Positions 36,477 through 49,176 of a DNA stretch of 64,000 bases are shown here, one piece after another. The stretch lies in contig NC_081144.1 of NCBI RefSeq assembly GCF_958295425.1, forward strand, positions 8,927,186 to 8,991,185, in the 5' to 3' direction. Origin of the DNA: Solea solea. Lineage: Eukaryota > Chordata > Actinopteri > Pleuronectiformes > Soleidae. How positions within the stretch are numbered: position 1 is the first letter of the stretch; every line of letters starts with the position of its first letter. The translations under genes were made by a program, and so were the position numbers. The notes beneath the pieces were generated by a model that was given only the letters and a program-made list of their open reading frames with translations, was not told the DNA's origin and did no database searches.

Positions 36477-39400
36477 TGGCAGGCAGCCTTAGTGGATACG
36501 TTTTATATAGTGACTCTAAAATTTAAATGGGGTAACTCATTTGCATCCACACAGAGAAGCTCTAAATGTAGACTTGTTTAGCAGTGAAGGGTTAACCTCG
36601 GCCCGTTTGATGGGCCACCTTACTAAATATAACCCAAACCTCCTCCACATGGGCACGCACAAGCCTTCAACTGCTCTCCCTCCATCAACACTCAAGCTCA
36701 CACACTTTTTTTCCCCCAACGCACTCACACTCAGGCAGGCTCATTTACAGTCTTGTCGAGCTGCAGCCTCTCACACAGTCATTTCTCAACACAACATTAA
36801 TACTTTAGTGATTGTGGTTATATTGAGAAGGCTGTTATTCTGGCTTGGCTCACTTGGAGGTTTTACCTCCAGCTTCCGTCAAAACTAAAATTAACTAGAG
36901 GTGCAGTACTATGAAAAAGTCTCATTGTACCACCAGCCTTTTTGCTTTTATGTCTGTCTAATTCTGTAATCATTGCCATTTGGACTGGAATGGTGCGACT
37001 GAAAGTTGGTCTTTTTATTAGCTTAGTTTAACTCATACAACATGTGTATGTAATGCTCAAGCATGTCGGATAAACCTGGCGTAATAGATATTTGTTGCCA
37101 TTAAACAGTAGACCTGGCAAAATCCCTACAATGGTTTTGAGACTAATGGTTAAAAGAAATTCCACCCACTAGCACTTTTAAAGCTCAGTAAGCCATTTTC
37201 AGACATTGGTTCTGAAAATATATCTAGAGAATTGGTACGGATTGGATTTTCCAAGGATTGCCGTTTAGATGTGATGAATGCAGTGGGAGATTATCTGGGT
37301 CAGACATATTCACACAATAGGAGGAGTATGTCTAAAACATCCAGGCGAGGGGTGGCAGGACGCTCACCCACTTGCTTGTGAATTATCTGGTGTTTTTCCT
37401 TGTGTGTTCTTGTATGAGCTCACTCAGACATTATCTGCAAATTTGACGAGGGAGCTGGCAGGAAAAGTTCTGGAAAATGTCTGTAGTGACTTTTACAGAC
37501 ATTTGAGTTCTCACATACAGCCCCTTTGGACAATTCACATGTTAAATGTCAGGAAAATATTGCTATAGAAGTCCTGCACTAACTTTTTCTTGGCGACCCG
37601 CTTTGGTCATCACTGCGAGCTTTCCAGACTCCATAAATTTTATTGTGGTTTTACATTTCAGTTAAACATTTCTATAACATCATACTTCATGAAAAAAAGA
37701 CGTGTTTCGTTCCTTTTATCCCATTCAGCATGCTTTGTTCTCCGTAGCTTGTTGTCTGTGTTATATGTATGTGAGGCTTTTAAGAGGTAACTTGCATTTC
37801 AAACTGTGGAGGAATAGAGTTAAAAGGAGTGCTAAGGGTGTTGGGTCACAGTAAATGTTCAATTTAATGATCACAGTTGCCATCCAGTTGCATTGTGGGC
37901 AGAATCCTGGTAGGATCCAGTGTATTTGGTGCCTGGACCATACAATTCTGAATATGGTGGCAACTGCTGGCCTGGAAACCAGATCAGTCACCAAGCTCAT
38001 GTTTATTCACTCCCACATATGGGTCTAGCCACTCCAGTATCATGCATCCATTCATTCACAAATGTTAATTAGTCCACCAATGCCAGGCTCTACTGCTTCC
38101 ATTTTGACCATCATTCAAAAAAAAAAATTATCTCTGTCACAAGTGCCCCAACTTTATGATAGTCAACCACAGAATTGGGGGAGACCTCTTTTTATTAAAC
38201 GGAAAAAAAATCATTCTATTAGTGGTGGAAAAATGAATTTAACCTACATCTGCCTACATCACACTGGCTCTCTGAGAGTGAACTGGATCTAACCATGCCA
38301 GAAAAAGCTGATTGCATTTATAGCTTCAGTATTTTTATATGCCATCACATCAAAGTATTTTTGAATACAAGTACTGTAGTACCATAATAGTGCAGGTAGT
38401 TTATGGTCTTGCCACATCTGGCAGAAGAAGCATTTTTTTTTTTATTAAAGGGTGATCTGATGGATGATGATGAAAGCCTGGCTGCATTATACCTCCTCTG
38501 CTGCCCTCTTTGTGTCTGCAGTAGGTGGAAATTGGCCCTTGTATTTGCTGCCCAGTTCTCATGCTGCACGACTGCTCTCTTCATTAAAAGGGAAGCCGCG
38601 TATTCAAAGCTGCTTCAGATTATTACCATATGTCTGCAAAGCCCAGAGCTGTGCAGCAAACCGGCTCCTATCCTACCCTCTAATTTCTTATCCCAAAATT
38701 GGACATGTGGGTCTTTGTGTGTGACAACGTCCCTCCCTTCTCTTCGCAAGCACAGTACATTCTCACAGTATTTCTTCTCCCATTTTAGATGTATAATAGT
38801 AGTACATCGGCATTTAGGCAACACTGGGGAAAATATTATGCCATGAGTTGAGGTATCTAACTGCATGTTGTGTTAACCCTTCAGCTGTTTTTCAAATGTA
38901 GAGAAGTGCAAGGCATTATCTCATTTAAGGATATTTATTTTGATCTTTTGGGATTTCTAATTGCCAAGGGGCCAATGTGTGCATTGTACCTCCGCAGAAA
39001 ATAACAGCTCATTCAACACAGAGTCGGTGCATTCATAAAAATGGAATAAATCTTTCAGGAGACATAAAAGGCGCGGGCACTAATCAATGCAGAAAAATGT
39101 CAGCCTTTTACAGTTTGCGCAAAACATAAAGAAAGTTCATTCTGGATGTGGGTAGAGGCTTAAAAGAGATCTTTGTGTCACCCAGTCCAAAAGCCATTGG
39201 CCCAGATTGCCCATCCCAGCATGCAACTCACCTCTGCATGAATACAACACTTGTCTGATGGAGTGGGCAGAAAGCCCCCCTATCGCCAAGAGAGCCTACA
39301 CACAGCTTTAACATGAGCTGCTTGACTCACACACACACACAAAAGTTTTGTACAGTTTGAGAAACTTTCTGATGGATAAAGCCAAAGCTCAGGAACTAAA

Positions 39401-40086
39401 GCGAGGGCAAAGTTTACTTCATTTGTTGCTGGAGATAGGTTTTAGCTATTGCACATCTGTAGTTTAGTCAGGGTAGCTCTGGTAATGTGTTAGAAGAACA
39501 TTTGGTGCTTGACAGCTCTTGGTGGGCTTTTGGTTGATGATTAACGGTGGACTGAACGTTCAGAATCAACAGGGAAACGCATCGAAAGGGACATGTTGAC
39601 ATTAGCCTTTTCCTTTTTTGGACAGATTTGTGGTCAATAACATTTCTTGATGGCCACTGATTTGCCTGTTAAAACTTGGCTGGCAGCAGTGACTCTTGTT
39701 CCAGGTTTGGAGTCAATAACATGGTCCTCTGGAGATGAAATGGATTGTACTTGAGGGAAAGATTTCTGCCCCACTCAACCAAAGTTAAAGTAGAATCAGA
39801 CTTGGACAAGGTTCAAAGTCTTTCGGGGTTTTGCTGGATGAGGTAATTTTTCAAGTGGAGATTTTGAATAAACATATTGGCAGTTGGCAGAGTTTAATCT
39901 TGAGCTGAGCTGGCAAAGTTTACATTACAGTGATGGTTGATGATGGAGGTGTACTGATTGTCTGCAGAAGTGTTTGGAAAGTCAGGGACTGGTTGGGTGT
40001 GTCGGTTCAATAGATGTCATGTAATATCAGATCAGAACATGAGTCGAGCTTTATGGATTATTAATTGACTGGATAAAGAAGCCACA

Positions 40087-40210
40087 ATGTTCATGTACTG
40101 GAAGAAGCGTGGAGCATATGAGCTGGAGGCAACGCCGTCCTCTCTTACTCAAGCTGGAATAGAGCGCTACTCCTGGTCGTCATCCTTGGACGTCATCCAT
40201 GATCTGTGTG
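40087..40210 (+). CDS. plekhg5: plekhg5 alternative first coding exon, proximal (partial gene)
   Basis: ATG at 40087 follows an in-frame stop at 40066 and opens 41 codons plus one base: MFMYWKKRGAYELEATPSSL, then TQAGIERYSWSSSLDVIHDL and C. The donor is TGTG|GTAAGC. Spliced to 47863-47939 the frame stays open and reads LCDDKPVQEEDWVVCQHPEC, where DD..CQ.P.C matches the start of human PLEKHG5 (MDDQ..RCQNPAC). Compact hydrophobic and Trp/Tyr content and good codon texture argue for real coding. Promoter not identified; it should lie between 39.0 and 40.08 kb. Confidence 0.7.
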
Positions 40211-43200
40211 GTAAGCTGGTCAACAAGTCACCTAACTAAGTGGATTTGTGATTCTGTGTGTGGTTTCTCACACACTGATGTTGTTTGTATTTTGTATAAT
40301 TGCACTGCCACAGAAGGTTGATTGAAGGTTAATTTAAAAACCAAACAAAAATAGAAAAACTAGATTTTGTAAATATTTAAGTAAAAAATGTCTTTGAAAA
40401 GTGAAAAGTGTAGGATTTCTTTCTTCACAACATAGAGGAGTGCATAAAGTCTATATATTGAATGTGGATGGGGCATCTCTAATCTCTTATCCCGCTCTCG
40501 GCCAGGTAACTTCAGCCCAAGTTACCATTTGAGTAGTGCCACAATGAGCAGACATGAATTAGCAACACTGGCGAGTTAAACTACCAGGAACTGTTTACTT
40601 TAGAGCATCTTCATTTTAGGAAGGATGACAATATATCACCGAATCGATATTTATACCCACGCCTAATATTTTGTATCAGAGCTATCTCTAAATGTGTCAG
40701 GCTAGTAGCAGCTAGCTATCTAGAAGCAAGTAGGAGAGACCCACAAATGGACATTTCCAATATGCTCATTAAATGTACAGTAAAATGTATTTTTACAATA
40801 TATTTATTATACCTGTGATATAGTAATTAGAACTCTCGACAGCCTGTAAACATTTGTTCTCTTGATAGTGGGTATAGTTTAGTGGGACAATATGGAGCTG
40901 AAGTGAAACACTGTGCTAGCAGATAGCCTCCACATAAACCTCACTCACCACTGAGGAAGAACTAAAAGTTAACACCATACTTTATTTTCACATGTTATAA
41001 CTCATGTCAACGGCTTCTCCCTGTGAAAGATTATGTAGTCTGTGATTCCCTGTCACTGTTCACTCATGTGGTGTGTGAACTACTAATGGCTGCCGGATTG
41101 TCAGTGGTATCTGTGAGCTGCTATCATCTATTTTTTATGTATTCACGCAAAACTTTGTCTTCAGTCTTTTTTGTTTGAGGACATTTTTACTTTTAGCTCA
41201 TGTTGCTTCTTATTATGTAAATAGCTTGTGTGATTTGAGACATGAAACATTACGGACACTATCTTCTCCTCAAACCTAGAGCTGCCTTCCCTTGTCAAGC
41301 ATGTTGTGTAATACTGTGAAAAACATTCAACATGGATCAGACATTACTTCACATTGTTATTTCTCGCTGTTATGATCTGGTTCACTTGCATTTTGAGTTG
41401 AGGATTTCAGCCTCATCATGGAAAAGGTTTTTTGTTTCCATTGCTCTGTTCTTCCGTGGAAAGCACTCAGTGACCTGGCATGAAGGCAGCCTCACATGAG
41501 TGAGAAGAGAGGGAAAGAGTGGATGAGACCAGCTCCACAGATGAAATATTTACCACTGAAGAAGTGCATAGTTGAACTGAAATGCTTCCCTGTCTGTCCT
41601 CAGTGCTTTTTGCTTTGACGTGGCACGGGGGGCACTTGCTTTCCGCTGTGCATGCCCGATTTATGCCATTACCGAAGGGGGGGTGATAACATGGTGCTGT
41701 GGAGGAATGTTCTTCATCCTCTGTTCTCTTCCAGCTAATCTGGCTACTCTCTGGTTAGCTTAAGGACAGTACATGCAGATGCAGACCTGTTTGGCACAAT
41801 CCAGAAAGAGGAATGCCACAGAAGGAAGAGTGGGGCTTTTAGTCCTTAACTTTTCACTATTTTTATGATTAAGCTCCAGGTTACAAAAACATTTTCTAAC
41901 TCTGTTGGAGCACTTAACCTTTGTGCTTGCCAGCTTTAAGAACAGTGTCTTTTTTTGTATAGGACAGAAGACGAAGACGTCACTTTGATTTTTTTTAAAT
42001 TATATACAGCACTGGTCCCCAGAACCCCTTTCTTTTGCCAGTCACAACACGCCCTATTTGCGCTCCTATCCTGGTATCTTTCCTTAAATGTATAAAATGA
42101 AGGGTTGGTGGGTATAATCCTTGCTCTAGATAAAAAAAAGGGCCACACAGAATGTATATAATAATGGACAAATTCATCTGATTTGAAAAGGTCGTTTTTT
42201 AGAACTGACCAAACAATTTTTGTTCTCCTGTACAGCTTGAAGCTCTGAACCTGTAAGTATTAATTATTATTTTAGTAAATATATGCCTGTTTTATTAATT
42301 TATATCCATTTGCAGCGCAGTTGTCATGTTCAGCCTTTACAAATATAAACAATATTTAAACCAAAATAACCTGTGCCTATCTTTACAGTTCACTTCAGAG
42401 TAAAATGGAAACTTTGAGCTTGGCATAAATAGTGACGCGAGTTAAAGTGTGGTATACAATATGAAAAAAGGATATCGTGATAAGATTTTTTTTCCACATT
42501 GCCCGGCCCTACTGTCATATGACATAAACTGTTTGTTTTTCAGCTCTAATTTGAGTCTCAGCATCATTAACTACATTCCTGCTGTACATTTCCTTCTCTT
42601 TGCCAGTCTAAATTATCCCCAGTGTATTGTACAAGTACACTGCCATTCCTTGGGTTATACTCATCCATTATTTCTAGCAACAACAAAACATTTTACTCAG
42701 AATTTAGCTTAAATAAAGCCCATAAAAAGAATAGCCTGAAACAAAAGGACATATTATAATATAATAACTTAACCAATTACTGTAATTTCTGACATAAATG
42801 CCTCAAAAAATCCAAGTTATGCAGTAATCCCCTCATGACCCCTGTTAAATATGGTGACCAGGTATTGAGTTTTCAGCTATTCTTGTAGTCTAATGTCTGA
42901 ACAGTCATGTAGATCTCCGATATGGCTGAAGAGAGAAAGACAACTGTATTTTGTAAAGCTAATTTTAATACAATCACATAATTAGTCATAATTAAATCAG
43001 ATTTAATTTATGTAAATTGTAAGTAGTTGACTACTCCTTTACCCACCTCTGGAACAGTTTACACTTGTCGTTCTGTAGTTTTCGGTGCTATACATGGAGG
43101 CTTTGGGTTCACTCAGATGTGGTGGAATGGGAACAAAGGAGAAGAGGGGGTAGTGGTGTGTGTGTGTGTATGTGTATATATGAGAGACGCACATGAATGT

Positions 43201-43396
43201 GATTTAATCACTGTGGGAGTAAAACAACTTTATAAGCAGGAGGGCTGTGTCCTGGCTGCTGCCCCTAAAGCCACAGCATTAAAAACACCTGTATGTGTTT
43301 TTTTGTCTGCTCTCTAGCTCCCTCTTGTTATTCACCTGTAGATGAAAACGGTTGAGTTGTAGTTTTAGATGTCACTCAGAGAGTGAATGATTGTTT

Positions 43397-43530
43397 GTCT
43401 CTATATGTGGCCCTGAGATGGACTGGTGATCTGTTCAGGTTGTGACCCTGCCTATCGCCCCATGTCAGCTGAGATTGGCACAGCACCCCCCACGACCCTA
43501 AAGCGGTAGAAAATGGATGGATGGATGAAT
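43397..43530 (+). mobile_element. LINE 3' tail (L2-like, teleost)
   Basis: The sequence runs CCCTGAGATGGACTGGTGAT, ATGTCAGCTGAGATTGGCAC and GCGGTAGAAAATGGATGGAT. This is the familiar 3' end of teleost L2-type retrotransposons, ending in a short (GGAT)n tail. It is 5'-truncated, as expected for target-primed insertion. Confidence 0.7.
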
Positions 43531-43739
43531 GCTTTGTTATTCAGTGAACTCAACTTTTGAAGTTTAAGCAAGGGTTTGAAATGCCGTGTTGTACTTTGTG
43601 TGTGTGTAAGGCATTAAACAACCTTTCCAGAATAATATTAACAAAAACTTATGTTCACATTTTATTTTTAAACAATCAAACACTTGTATATACTTCCTCC
43701 ATATTAACAATCATCCTTATTACACACCAGTAGTGAACA

Positions 43740-43850
43740 CACAAGCTGGGCGCAGATGGGGCACCAAAGTCCCAGGATTTGAAGCAGCAACCCTTCGGAT
43801 ACAAGACCAATTCCTTTCCTCTTGGCCACAGGTTGCCTGTCTTCAGCAGG
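43740..43850 (-). mobile_element. tRNA-derived SINE-like fragment
   Basis: On the minus strand, GGTTGCTGCTTCAAATCC resembles a polymerase III B box, preceded by TGGCCAAGAGG in the place of an A box and TTGTATCCGAAGG between. This layout is that of tRNA-derived fish SINEs. It cannot fold as a proper tRNA. Borders are approximate. Confidence 0.45.
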
Positions 43851-43894
43851 CACATTAGGGTTTGGCGTTTGAAAACCATGGTCACATAAGCCAT

Positions 43895-44321
43895 GTTTCC
43901 ATCATGGTACAGTTTAGTACAGGCTTGCGTTTTGACCTAGAATGATACCTTTACTCACTAGGCAGGGTGTGGGCTCTGCCCGATGGCCGTTTCAGCAAGA
44001 TACCTAGCATGACGTTGTACCGGTGCACTTACAACAAACAACGACATTGAACGCAACAAAACAGACAACAACGGAGCAGCTCGTTGTTTCTGCTCGGCTT
44101 ACGGCTGTTTGTCTCAACAAGACATCAAGCTTTGGATGAGAACAGACTGCGGGCGTGGAAGAAACACCAGCAAGGGAGTGGTGCCTTTCTGTCGCCCAAT
44201 CAGCTGACTCTTGTACCCCAAGGAAAGGGTACTGAAAAATGGAACGGATGGGGCCAGTTATTTTGGAAATGGAAACACAAAATAATATATACCATACTGA
44301 ACTGTTCTACTCTGTGGAAAC
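43895..44321. mobile_element. Non-autonomous DNA transposon (MITE) with GTTTCCA ends
   Basis: Imperfect inverted ends: GTTTCCATCATGGTACAGTT from 43895, and its counterpart ending GTGGAAAC at 44321, with CATACTGAACTGTTC just inside. The 427-base interior includes TTGTACCGGTGCACTT, seen in related teleost elements. A 95-codon frame starting at 44084 lies mostly inside and has no recognised domain. Confidence 0.6.
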
Positions 44322-45773
44322 GCGTCAGGCAGAGACATGTTCATGTACTTGCACTGTGGTTACAAAAATGAGGATGTAAAGGCTGATGAGTGGAAATACT
44401 TTGTTCATCTTGCACGTGCAGGTCTGCATCATTTCCAACTTGCCCCCATTGCTGTGGCTTATTTATGGGAGCATAGCAGGTCTTTGCCCCGGGCAATGTC
44501 TCTCTGTGGCGAGCGAGCCAGCACTAGATGGGATGCTCCAGTGTCTCTTTAGTGTGCAAGCTCATTGTCTGCTATCACGTGTGTTTGTGTATAGTGCGTG
44601 CTTGTGTTTGCTTTTGGCTTAATCAGCAGTGCTGAGTTGAGGAATTCCAGTTCATCAGAGAGAGAGAAACCGGGAGAGTCAGCAAGATATGATCAAGTAG
44701 GAGAGAAGATGAGGGTTCAGCAGATGAGAGAATACATTTTACAGAAAAATGTTCAATGCTTGAGAAGTAAAAGCAAAGTAAAGCAGCTCAGAATAGGCTT
44801 AAGTTTAGGCCAGACAGGGATGGAATGTATTTTAGGTTTTGGCTCAGTAAGTTAAAATGAAAGTAACATAACCACAATTATTTTTGAGACTTGTGCATGT
44901 ACACTTGATTTTGAATTTGGACCCTTAACTAGGGATTAAATATGTTTTCATGTTGCCCTTTATTGTTATAATGTTCTGTCCACTTAGTGAATGAACATTG
45001 AGTTTTCAGTCTCCATTTTGTTACTTTTTGTTTTGCTTTCCATCCTGAGGAAAATAACTGACTCTTTAACTGGTAAATGTGAAATTCTTCATGATGCTCA
45101 CCACGTAGGTGTTAACTTTGCTTTATTTGAAGTTTGGTGCCGGGAAGTTACGAGTGTATTTGGTATATTGAGATTTTTACTGAAAGTGTGTTGATTACAG
45201 TGGCAAGACTGAGCACATCAGTAGTTATGAGCTGGAAAATTTCTACAATGAGCTGGAAGATGTTAAATTGCTTTGAAGACCTAAGAGGAACATCAGCCGA
45301 GTGATAATTACAGTATTTGTGAGTTCACTGGGAGCTATCTCATTAACAAGATAATAACTTAATTTGCATCATGTAGTTGGACAGCACTTAAGTCAAAACA
45401 ACCAGGGTTGGACTTGGTCTTGGTATTTAGGACACTTTATTGTGAAGGGACCTGAGATCACATCGATGAGGCAGAGTGTAACATTTGTCTTTTGAAAGGT
45501 TTTGGTGTGGTAAAGAAGGTTCTGCCTGTTTGGGAAAAGCTCCATAAAAGCTAGAGGCTACCACTGCAGCTTGCTGCTTGTAAACCCTAAGGGAGCCATT
45601 AGCCTGAGGCCTGCTGGCAGAGGCCACATCCAGACCTGAGAGCGTGTCTCAGCCTGCTCCAAGCACAGCTAAGACACAGGAGAGACACATGACTCTGCCA
45701 TGGTGGGATTGTAGAAAGATATTCAAATGAGCTTTTTATCCTCATTAGGGCCATGGTTCTGAGGTTGGCAGTG

Positions 45774-46200
45774 CTGATTGGTCAATCCACTGCTTTGGTC
45801 CAGACAGAAATATCTCAACAAACAGATGGATCAACAAGAATTTTCATAGACATTCATGGTTGCCAAAGGATGAATCCCACTGACTCCCACTGATTTTCTG
45901 ACTGTGCCTGTAGTGTTGCTTTAAGGTTATGTTATTGGCTTTCATTTGCCTGTTTTCAATTCCACTATAAGTTTTCATTTATTCTGGGAAATATCCCAAC
46001 ATCCTCTGGATAGATGACACAAACTTTTGAGCAAACATTCATGGTTCCAAGATGAATCCGCTCAACTTTGTTGATCTCTTAAGTTTTCCTCCAGCATCCT
46101 GGAATTTATGGTTTCAGGGAAATGTCTAGACGATCATTTTCACTTGATTTTCAAGGAATTCAAGTTCGAAAACTAATGACATCTGAGCTAGAGATAGTGC
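45774..46200. repeat. Teleost interspersed repeat with internal duplication
   Basis: Contains GGTCCAGACAGAAATATCTC and two diverged copies of ACATTCATGGTT..GATGAATCC (about 45850 and 46040), a pattern I recognise as a dispersed perciform repeat. Class unknown. Confidence 0.5.
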
Positions 46201-46639
46201 TAACCACACAGTGCTTGGCTTGATTTCTGCTTTTGTATACAAAAGCAACTGAACCAGAAGGTGTTAATTTATGTTAAATGAGTTTGTGTGTGTTGCCCTT
46301 TCCCCGAGACGTTTTTTTCCCTGATTTGTTTAACCAGTGATGTGCATAACTAATCTCTTGATTATAAGTCAATCAGTTAAGGTGACTATTCATGTTTATG
46401 CAAAAACAACCAGATTTGATGCAAATACAGTTAAATATCAATGCTATTCCTCATCTGTTATTCCGATCATTATTTTATTAATTGTTTAATTTTGCATGCA
46501 TGCATGTATGCTTATGATAAAACAAAATATTTAGTATTTGTATATGACCCAAAAATATCTAAAACTAAAGTTACGGTGGAAAGTTTCTTGAAATTTACCG
46601 CAAACTACTACGACTACTACTACTAATAATAATAGCCTT

Positions 46640-46890
46640 GCAACTAGATCTGGATCCTGCACCCCAGGGGTCGCCTGCAAGATGAGGACAGTGAGAGAGA
46701 GGGCAGGGAGGAAAGGCATAAACTAGGGGAGAAAATGAACAATAATGCCATATTCATACCCTGATTGTGAGGGGGTGAGTGTGATCGCACCACAGAAGTT
46801 CCACCAGCGGTCTAGGCCCATAGCAGCATACCTACAAGTTTTATCAAAAAGGAAGGTTTTAAGTCTGACTTTGAATACAGAGACTTAAAA
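46640..46890 (+). repeat. Fragment of a long teleost interspersed repeat (3' part)
   Basis: CCCATAGCAGCATACCTA, TTATCAAAAAGGAAGGTTTT and AAGTCTGAC match the distal part of a very common teleost repeat. Two other fragments of what looks like the same family occur near 50.7-50.9 kb and 53.85-54.04 kb. Confidence 0.5.
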
Positions 46891-47862
46891 CCTTAGTCCA
46901 CCTCAGTTTACCTCAGTTTTGTCTGAGTTTAAAAAATACTTTAAATATCAGCCTCAGAATGACCTCATTTTCCTGCAGCAGCCAGCCTCCATTACTAATG
47001 ATTTAATAATAATATTTCAATAATGGCTTGGCCAAATGGGGAGAGGTGACATTACACCGCACAGGTTATCCGAGCTTTCTGGGAGGGTTTACGACAAAGT
47101 CCCATCGTGCCTGGAAACTGGAGACGTTTTGCAACAAGTTCCCCACCCCCAGCCCACCTCTGGCTCGTTCTGCCCTCCCTCTCCTACTCTTACTTTCTGT
47201 CCTTCCTACACGTGTGTTCTCTGTTTTTCCCATTAGACAGACAATATTGGTGTGCTCTGGCTTTATGTTATGATATCTTTTATCATGTGTGTACATGTGT
47301 AAGATGTAAATGTAAACACTGCCTTTTATCATACCCTCAAAGTAGCTTTGGCCGACGAGTCAAGTAGATTTCAGACTTTTATTTGACAACAGTGATTTGT
47401 TATTGCGGAGTGGAGTACAGTGGGCTTGCTCACTGTGAGAGCACTTTCCTTAAAAACACAGAATGGGGGGGCTTCCTCTCGTTTGCTCAATTTTCTTCCT
47501 GTCTCTTTGGTCATTACTCACTTCTCTCTGATCTCCCCCCAACAACACACTCCACCCTCTTCCCTCTGTTTACCTTTCCAACGAGAAATCTCTTAAAGCA
47601 ACTTTTTTTTTTTTCATTTTATGACATGGCTGCTTGGTCTCTATTACTCGTATGAGAGTGTTTTTTTGTGCTCACAGTCCTCCCTTTCATTTGCTCATCC
47701 TTATGTAAACACAGGCAGTGACTGTAGTCTTGGTGCCTACATTATGTTTTTACTGCTTTATCTAGAAAGGTGTGTTAATGGATGTGCGTCTGGCTGAACG
47801 GCTGGTTTGATGTGTCAGTGATAAAGAGAGATGTCAAATTGACCTGTATGTTCTGTTTTCAG

Positions 47863-47939
47863 ATGACAAGCCTGTCCAGGAGGAGGACTGGGTGGTGTGC
47901 CAGCACCCTGAGTGTCCCGAGCGCCGGAGGGCCTCCAAG
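47863..47939 (+). CDS. plekhg5: plekhg5 shared coding exon, N-terminal Cys-rich segment (partial gene)
   Basis: An acceptor (TTCTGTTTTCAG) ends at 47862 and a donor (TCCAAG|GTAAAT) follows 47939. The 77-base exon has phase 1 in and phase 0 out and encodes DKPVQEEDWVVCQHPECP and ERRRASK. Human PLEKHG5 as I recall it starts MDDQSPAEKKGLRCQNPACM and DKGRAAK before VCHHADC, so CQ.P.C and the basic end R.A.K align. PLEKHG5 (Syx) is a PH-domain RhoGEF for RhoA, acting at cell junctions and in motor neurons and autophagy. The DH and PH domains, and the next exon (human VCHHADC segment), are not in this window, so only the 5' end of the gene is present. Confidence 0.8.
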
Positions 47940-49145
47940 GTAAATCTACTAATACCTGGAGAAAGTTCTGTGCAGGGACCGATTTCTCAGTGAGCAGGTT
48001 TCTGGTGAATGTCTTTTTTTAAGATGTAGTTTCAAATGTAACAGCTGGGTATGACATTCTTATAAGTTTTCTCGACTTGCTTTCAACAAGAAATTAAATA
48101 ATTCTGTAGTTTTGATCTGCCAACAGATAGAATACATCTACTTACAACAGTAGTGACCATTGCTGCATGGGTCCATTTCCAGTAAATTATGAGGATTAAA
48201 GATTTAGTAGGTAAGCATAGACAATGACATAATGCAGTACACAATGAGCAATATAATAAATAATTATACAACATATCTTTCAGCATTTTAATATTTTCTA
48301 CTTCCCGGTCCGATGATGCCATTGGAGGAATTGTTGTTGGAAATGTTCTCATTTGGTTACAATGAATTGGCATTTTTTGGAGCTACGGATTCTGATGTTT
48401 AGTTTGTTTACAATTAGGCACTGTACTTACGTTGCCCTTGGGAAGGAACTGCCCTTAAAAGTGTGCGAACAAAAGTATCCTGTTTGCAGTAAAATCCACA
48501 CATTAACATACACGAAGGACTGTAACATGATTGCCTGTAATGATTCGTACCGTAAACCATTTATTGGTTGGTTTGCAGTAAGCTCACCTACCCGCTGGTT
48601 GTTAAGTGTAGGTCATTGTGACGTCTTCATGTCCCACTTCCTACTGACAGTCAGAGTTGGTTTCTTTTAACCATGATGACCATGATGACAAAGCTCCCCT
48701 AGCATTACCAAAGCAGTTATTTTAACCACCATGAGGTTTCTCTAACTTTAATAAGTACTTATTTCAAACCAGACTATGCTGTTTGCCGAACTCTACTCAA
48801 GTTGTTTTTGTTCCTAATCCTAAATCCTAAAGTTTGATGCTTTTGGTATTGTGATATTGTGATAACACACCAGTTCTCAATATAAAAATCTTAAGAACTT
48901 AAGTTCAAGTGGCTTTAAAATGAAGATGCAGTCACCCCTTTAAAATGTCCCTGAAACTCCCAATCGTTCCCTTTAAGCTTTTGACCCACAGGTCATTGCA
49001 ACTCTCTTGTGTTGCATTACTTAACAGTGAAGGTGAAGCATAGTGGTGACTCTACTTTTCTTCTTTGGGCTGTTAAAAGGGGCCACGAGTGTCTGGACAC
49101 TAGAGTGTGAAAGTTAATTATTACTTTAAAGCTACTTGTTTCTAA

Positions 49146-49176
49146 AAAAAAAAAAAAAATAAAATAAAATAAAAGA
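49146..49176 (+). repeat. A-rich tract with (AAAAT)n tail
   Basis: A run of about 15 A followed by AAAAT repeats. Possibly the poly-A end of a retrotransposed copy, but no element is recognisable beside it. Confidence 0.8.

Larger units (their letters stand above)
29634..40086 (+). other. plekhg5: Large first intron of plekhg5
   Basis: Ten kilobases without a supported exon. It holds a decayed Tc1-like transposon near 32 kb, a telomere-like interspersed repeat near 34.9 kb, a (TAG)n tract and a MITE-like repeat near 36 kb. Part of 38.9-39.3 kb looks like candidate non-coding regulatory sequence. Confidence 0.5.
40211..47862 (+). other. plekhg5: plekhg5 intron
   Basis: No exon supported. It contains a LINE 3' tail (43397-43530), a SINE-like fragment (43740-43850), a MITE (43895-44321) and teleost interspersed repeats (45774-46200, 46640-46890). 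Confidence 0.5.

Noticed and set aside
43740..43850. Possible tRNA gene on the minus strand
   Set aside because: Only a B-box-like stretch and a weak A box; no cloverleaf could be drawn, so a SINE fragment is more likely.
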